From: an uncultured Clostridia bacterium
Lineage (GTDB): Bacteria > Bacillota > Clostridia > Oscillospirales > Acutalibacteraceae
Reading direction: 5' to 3'
NCBI GenBank assembly: GCA_946633275.1
Contig: CAMPAT010000029.1
Location: 1 to 7,705, forward strand
DNA length: 7,705 nucleotides
The position numbers and the translations under genes are program-made. Each line of letters opens with the position of its first letter. Position 1 is the first letter of the stretch. Under the pieces are notes generated by a model. The model saw only the letters and a list, made by a program, of their open reading frames with translations, was not told the origin of the DNA and searched no databases. Shown here one piece after another: positions 7,036 to 7,705 of this stretch.

Positions 7036-7064
7036 TTGACAAACGATAATATTAGTGATATAAC
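7036..7064 (+). promoter_or_regulatory. Strong sigma-A-type promoter of the DUF2975 gene
   Basis: A perfect TTGACA (7036-7041) is followed after 17 bases by TATAAC (7059-7064). TGA just before the -10 box provides the extended -10 TGn element. Initiation would fall near 7071, giving a short leader of about 24 bases. GATAATA is repeated at 7024-7030 (just upstream of the -35 box) and 7045-7051 (in the spacer), 21 bases apart, and the spacer also holds the palindrome TAATATTA (7047-7054). These are candidate binding sites for a regulator. Confidence 0.85.
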
Positions 7065-7094
7065 TATGGTGAAAAATACCTTTGGAGGTAAGTT

Positions 7095-7568
7095 ATGAAA
7101 AGTATGAAATCCGCAAGTTTAACGCATATTGTTATCCGCGTTTGCTATGTTCTGCTTGCCGTTTCTGTCATTCTGTTTCCTATACTTATGAGGGCGCAGG
7201 ACGGCGACAGGTTTTATTTCGTTATGATTGCCCAGCACGGCAGATATCTGATTTATCCTTTTTACGCAGTCGTTCCTGCAGGCTATGCAGCGCTGATTTG
7301 TCTTGACAAAATCCTCGTTAATATTAAGAAAAACATTGTTTTTGATAAGTCCAATGTAGCCTTGCTGAAGAAAATTACGCTTTGCTGTATATTCGCATTT
7401 TCAGTCGGTATTGCGTCATATATTATTATCGCGCTGATTTATAAGTCGATTGAAACAGTCATTCTGCTTGCCTTTGGCGAAGCGTTTATGGCGCTCGTTG
7501 TTCGCGTTGTCAGCGACGTAATGCAAAAGGCAATCGAAATAAAAGAAGATAACGATTTGGTTGTTTAG
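7095..7568 (+). CDS. DUF2975 family four-helix membrane protein
   Basis: The 157-residue protein has four predicted membrane helices at about 11-33, 50-73, 93-116 and 120-140. Two parts match my knowledge of DUF2975: the cytoplasmic-type loop with FDKSNVALLKKI (83-94), and the C-terminal stretch RVVSDVMQKAIEIKEDNDL (137-155), which closely follows the family ending with its acidic ENDL-like tail. The function of the family is not established. Members are usually small integral membrane proteins and are often encoded next to a small Xre-type helix-turn-helix regulator, but no such gene is present in the rest of this window. The ATG at 7095 is chosen because GGAGG (7084-7088) lies six bases upstream; the in-frame ATG at 7104 has poorer spacing. 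It has its own strong promoter and is isolated from the upstream unit by the terminator at 6974-7005. The stop is TAG at 7566-7568. Confidence 0.88.
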   Translation: MKSMKSASLTHIVIRVCYVLLAVSVILFPILMRAQDGDRFYFVMIAQHGRYLIYPFYAVVPAGYAALICLDKILVNIKKNIVFDKSNVALLKKITLCCIFAFSVGIASYIIIALIYKSIETVILLAFGEAFMALVVRVVSDVMQKAIEIKEDNDLVV

Positions 7569-7576
7569 AAATATTA

Positions 7577-7604
7577 ATTATGAATGATGAGTTATGAATT
7601 AAGG
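7577..7604. repeat. 7-bp-period ATTATGA repeat, about 3.5 units
   Basis: The units ATTATGA (7577-7583), ATGATGA (7584-7590), GTTATGA (7591-7597) and the partial ATTAAGG (7598-7604) follow each other with a strict seven-base period just downstream of the DUF2975 stop. As in the AGCT repeat at 1046-1080, the period is seven and the units are imperfect, but the core differs. From memory, runs of ATTATGA-like units are common between genes in gut Clostridia. Confidence 0.6.
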
Positions 7605-7658
7605 GTCGCTACGCTCCGATTATATTGTTAATGGTAACTGCTTAGTTAACATAAAAAC

Positions 7659-7705
7659 AGAATGGAGTCCTATTGTTTCCACCATTCTTTCTTCCGAAGA
7701 AAGAA
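7659..7705. repeat. Nested inverted repeats at the right edge
   Basis: AGAATGG (7659-7665) is the reverse complement of CCATTCT (7682-7688), enclosing a 16-base loop. Overlapping its right arm, TTCTTTCTT (7685-7693) pairs with AAGAAAGAA (7697-7705) around CCG, a perfect 9-bp stem that reaches the last base and may continue beyond it. The two stems share 7685-7688 and so are mutually exclusive or alternative. Read on the minus strand, the first hairpin is followed by GTTTTTAT (from 7658 leftwards), so it could also act as a weak terminator for a gene arriving from the right. No coding frame is supported here. Confidence 0.5.

Noticed and set aside
7027..7037. AATAAATTATT inverted repeat overlapping the -35 box as an operator
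   Set aside because: It is only a 5-bp A/T arm pair in A/T-rich DNA and is expected by chance; the GATAATA direct repeat is a better candidate.

Overview
The window reads as chromosomal DNA of an anaerobic gut-type Firmicute, most likely class Clostridia near Ruminococcaceae/Oscillospiraceae. This rests on family-level resemblance of the proteins (a DUF5050-like propeller, a clostridial-type GH13 enzyme, a DUF2975 membrane protein), GGAGG ribosome sites six bases from the start codon, sigma-A-type promoters, and a dispersed palindromic intergenic element of a kind common in such genomes. No database search was possible, so the taxon is an inference. All five genes lie on the + strand.

Layout. 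(1) 1-887: 3' part of a gene for a beta-propeller-like protein whose start lies outside the window. (2) 888-1095: a non-coding, highly structured interval. It holds a cluster of short palindromes, a 7-bp-period AGCT tandem repeat and a hairpin that carries the ribosome site of the next gene. (3) 1096-2520: a membrane flippase of the oligosaccharide/polysaccharide export type. (4) 2521-2627: a near-consensus promoter. (5) 2628-5102 and 5106-6965: a two-gene unit encoding glycogen/maltodextrin phosphorylase and a cytoplasmic GH13 alpha-glucan hydrolase, closed by a strong intrinsic terminator at 6974-7005. (6) 7036-7568: an independently promoted four-helix DUF2975 membrane protein. (7) 7569-7705: intergenic DNA with a second 7-bp-period repeat and nested inverted repeats that run to the window edge.

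The clear functional theme is intracellular storage-glucan breakdown. The phosphorylase releases glucose-1-phosphate from alpha-1,4 chain ends, and the co-transcribed GH13 enzyme probably handles limit dextrins, short oligosaccharides or branch points. The flippase, propeller protein and DUF2975 protein have no evident functional link to this pair.

I see no clear undescribed multi-gene system. The points most worth checking are in the non-coding DNA (the composite repeat, the hairpin-embedded ribosome site, the two heptanucleotide-period repeats and the terminal inverted repeats), together with the lysine-rich tail on the phosphorylase.
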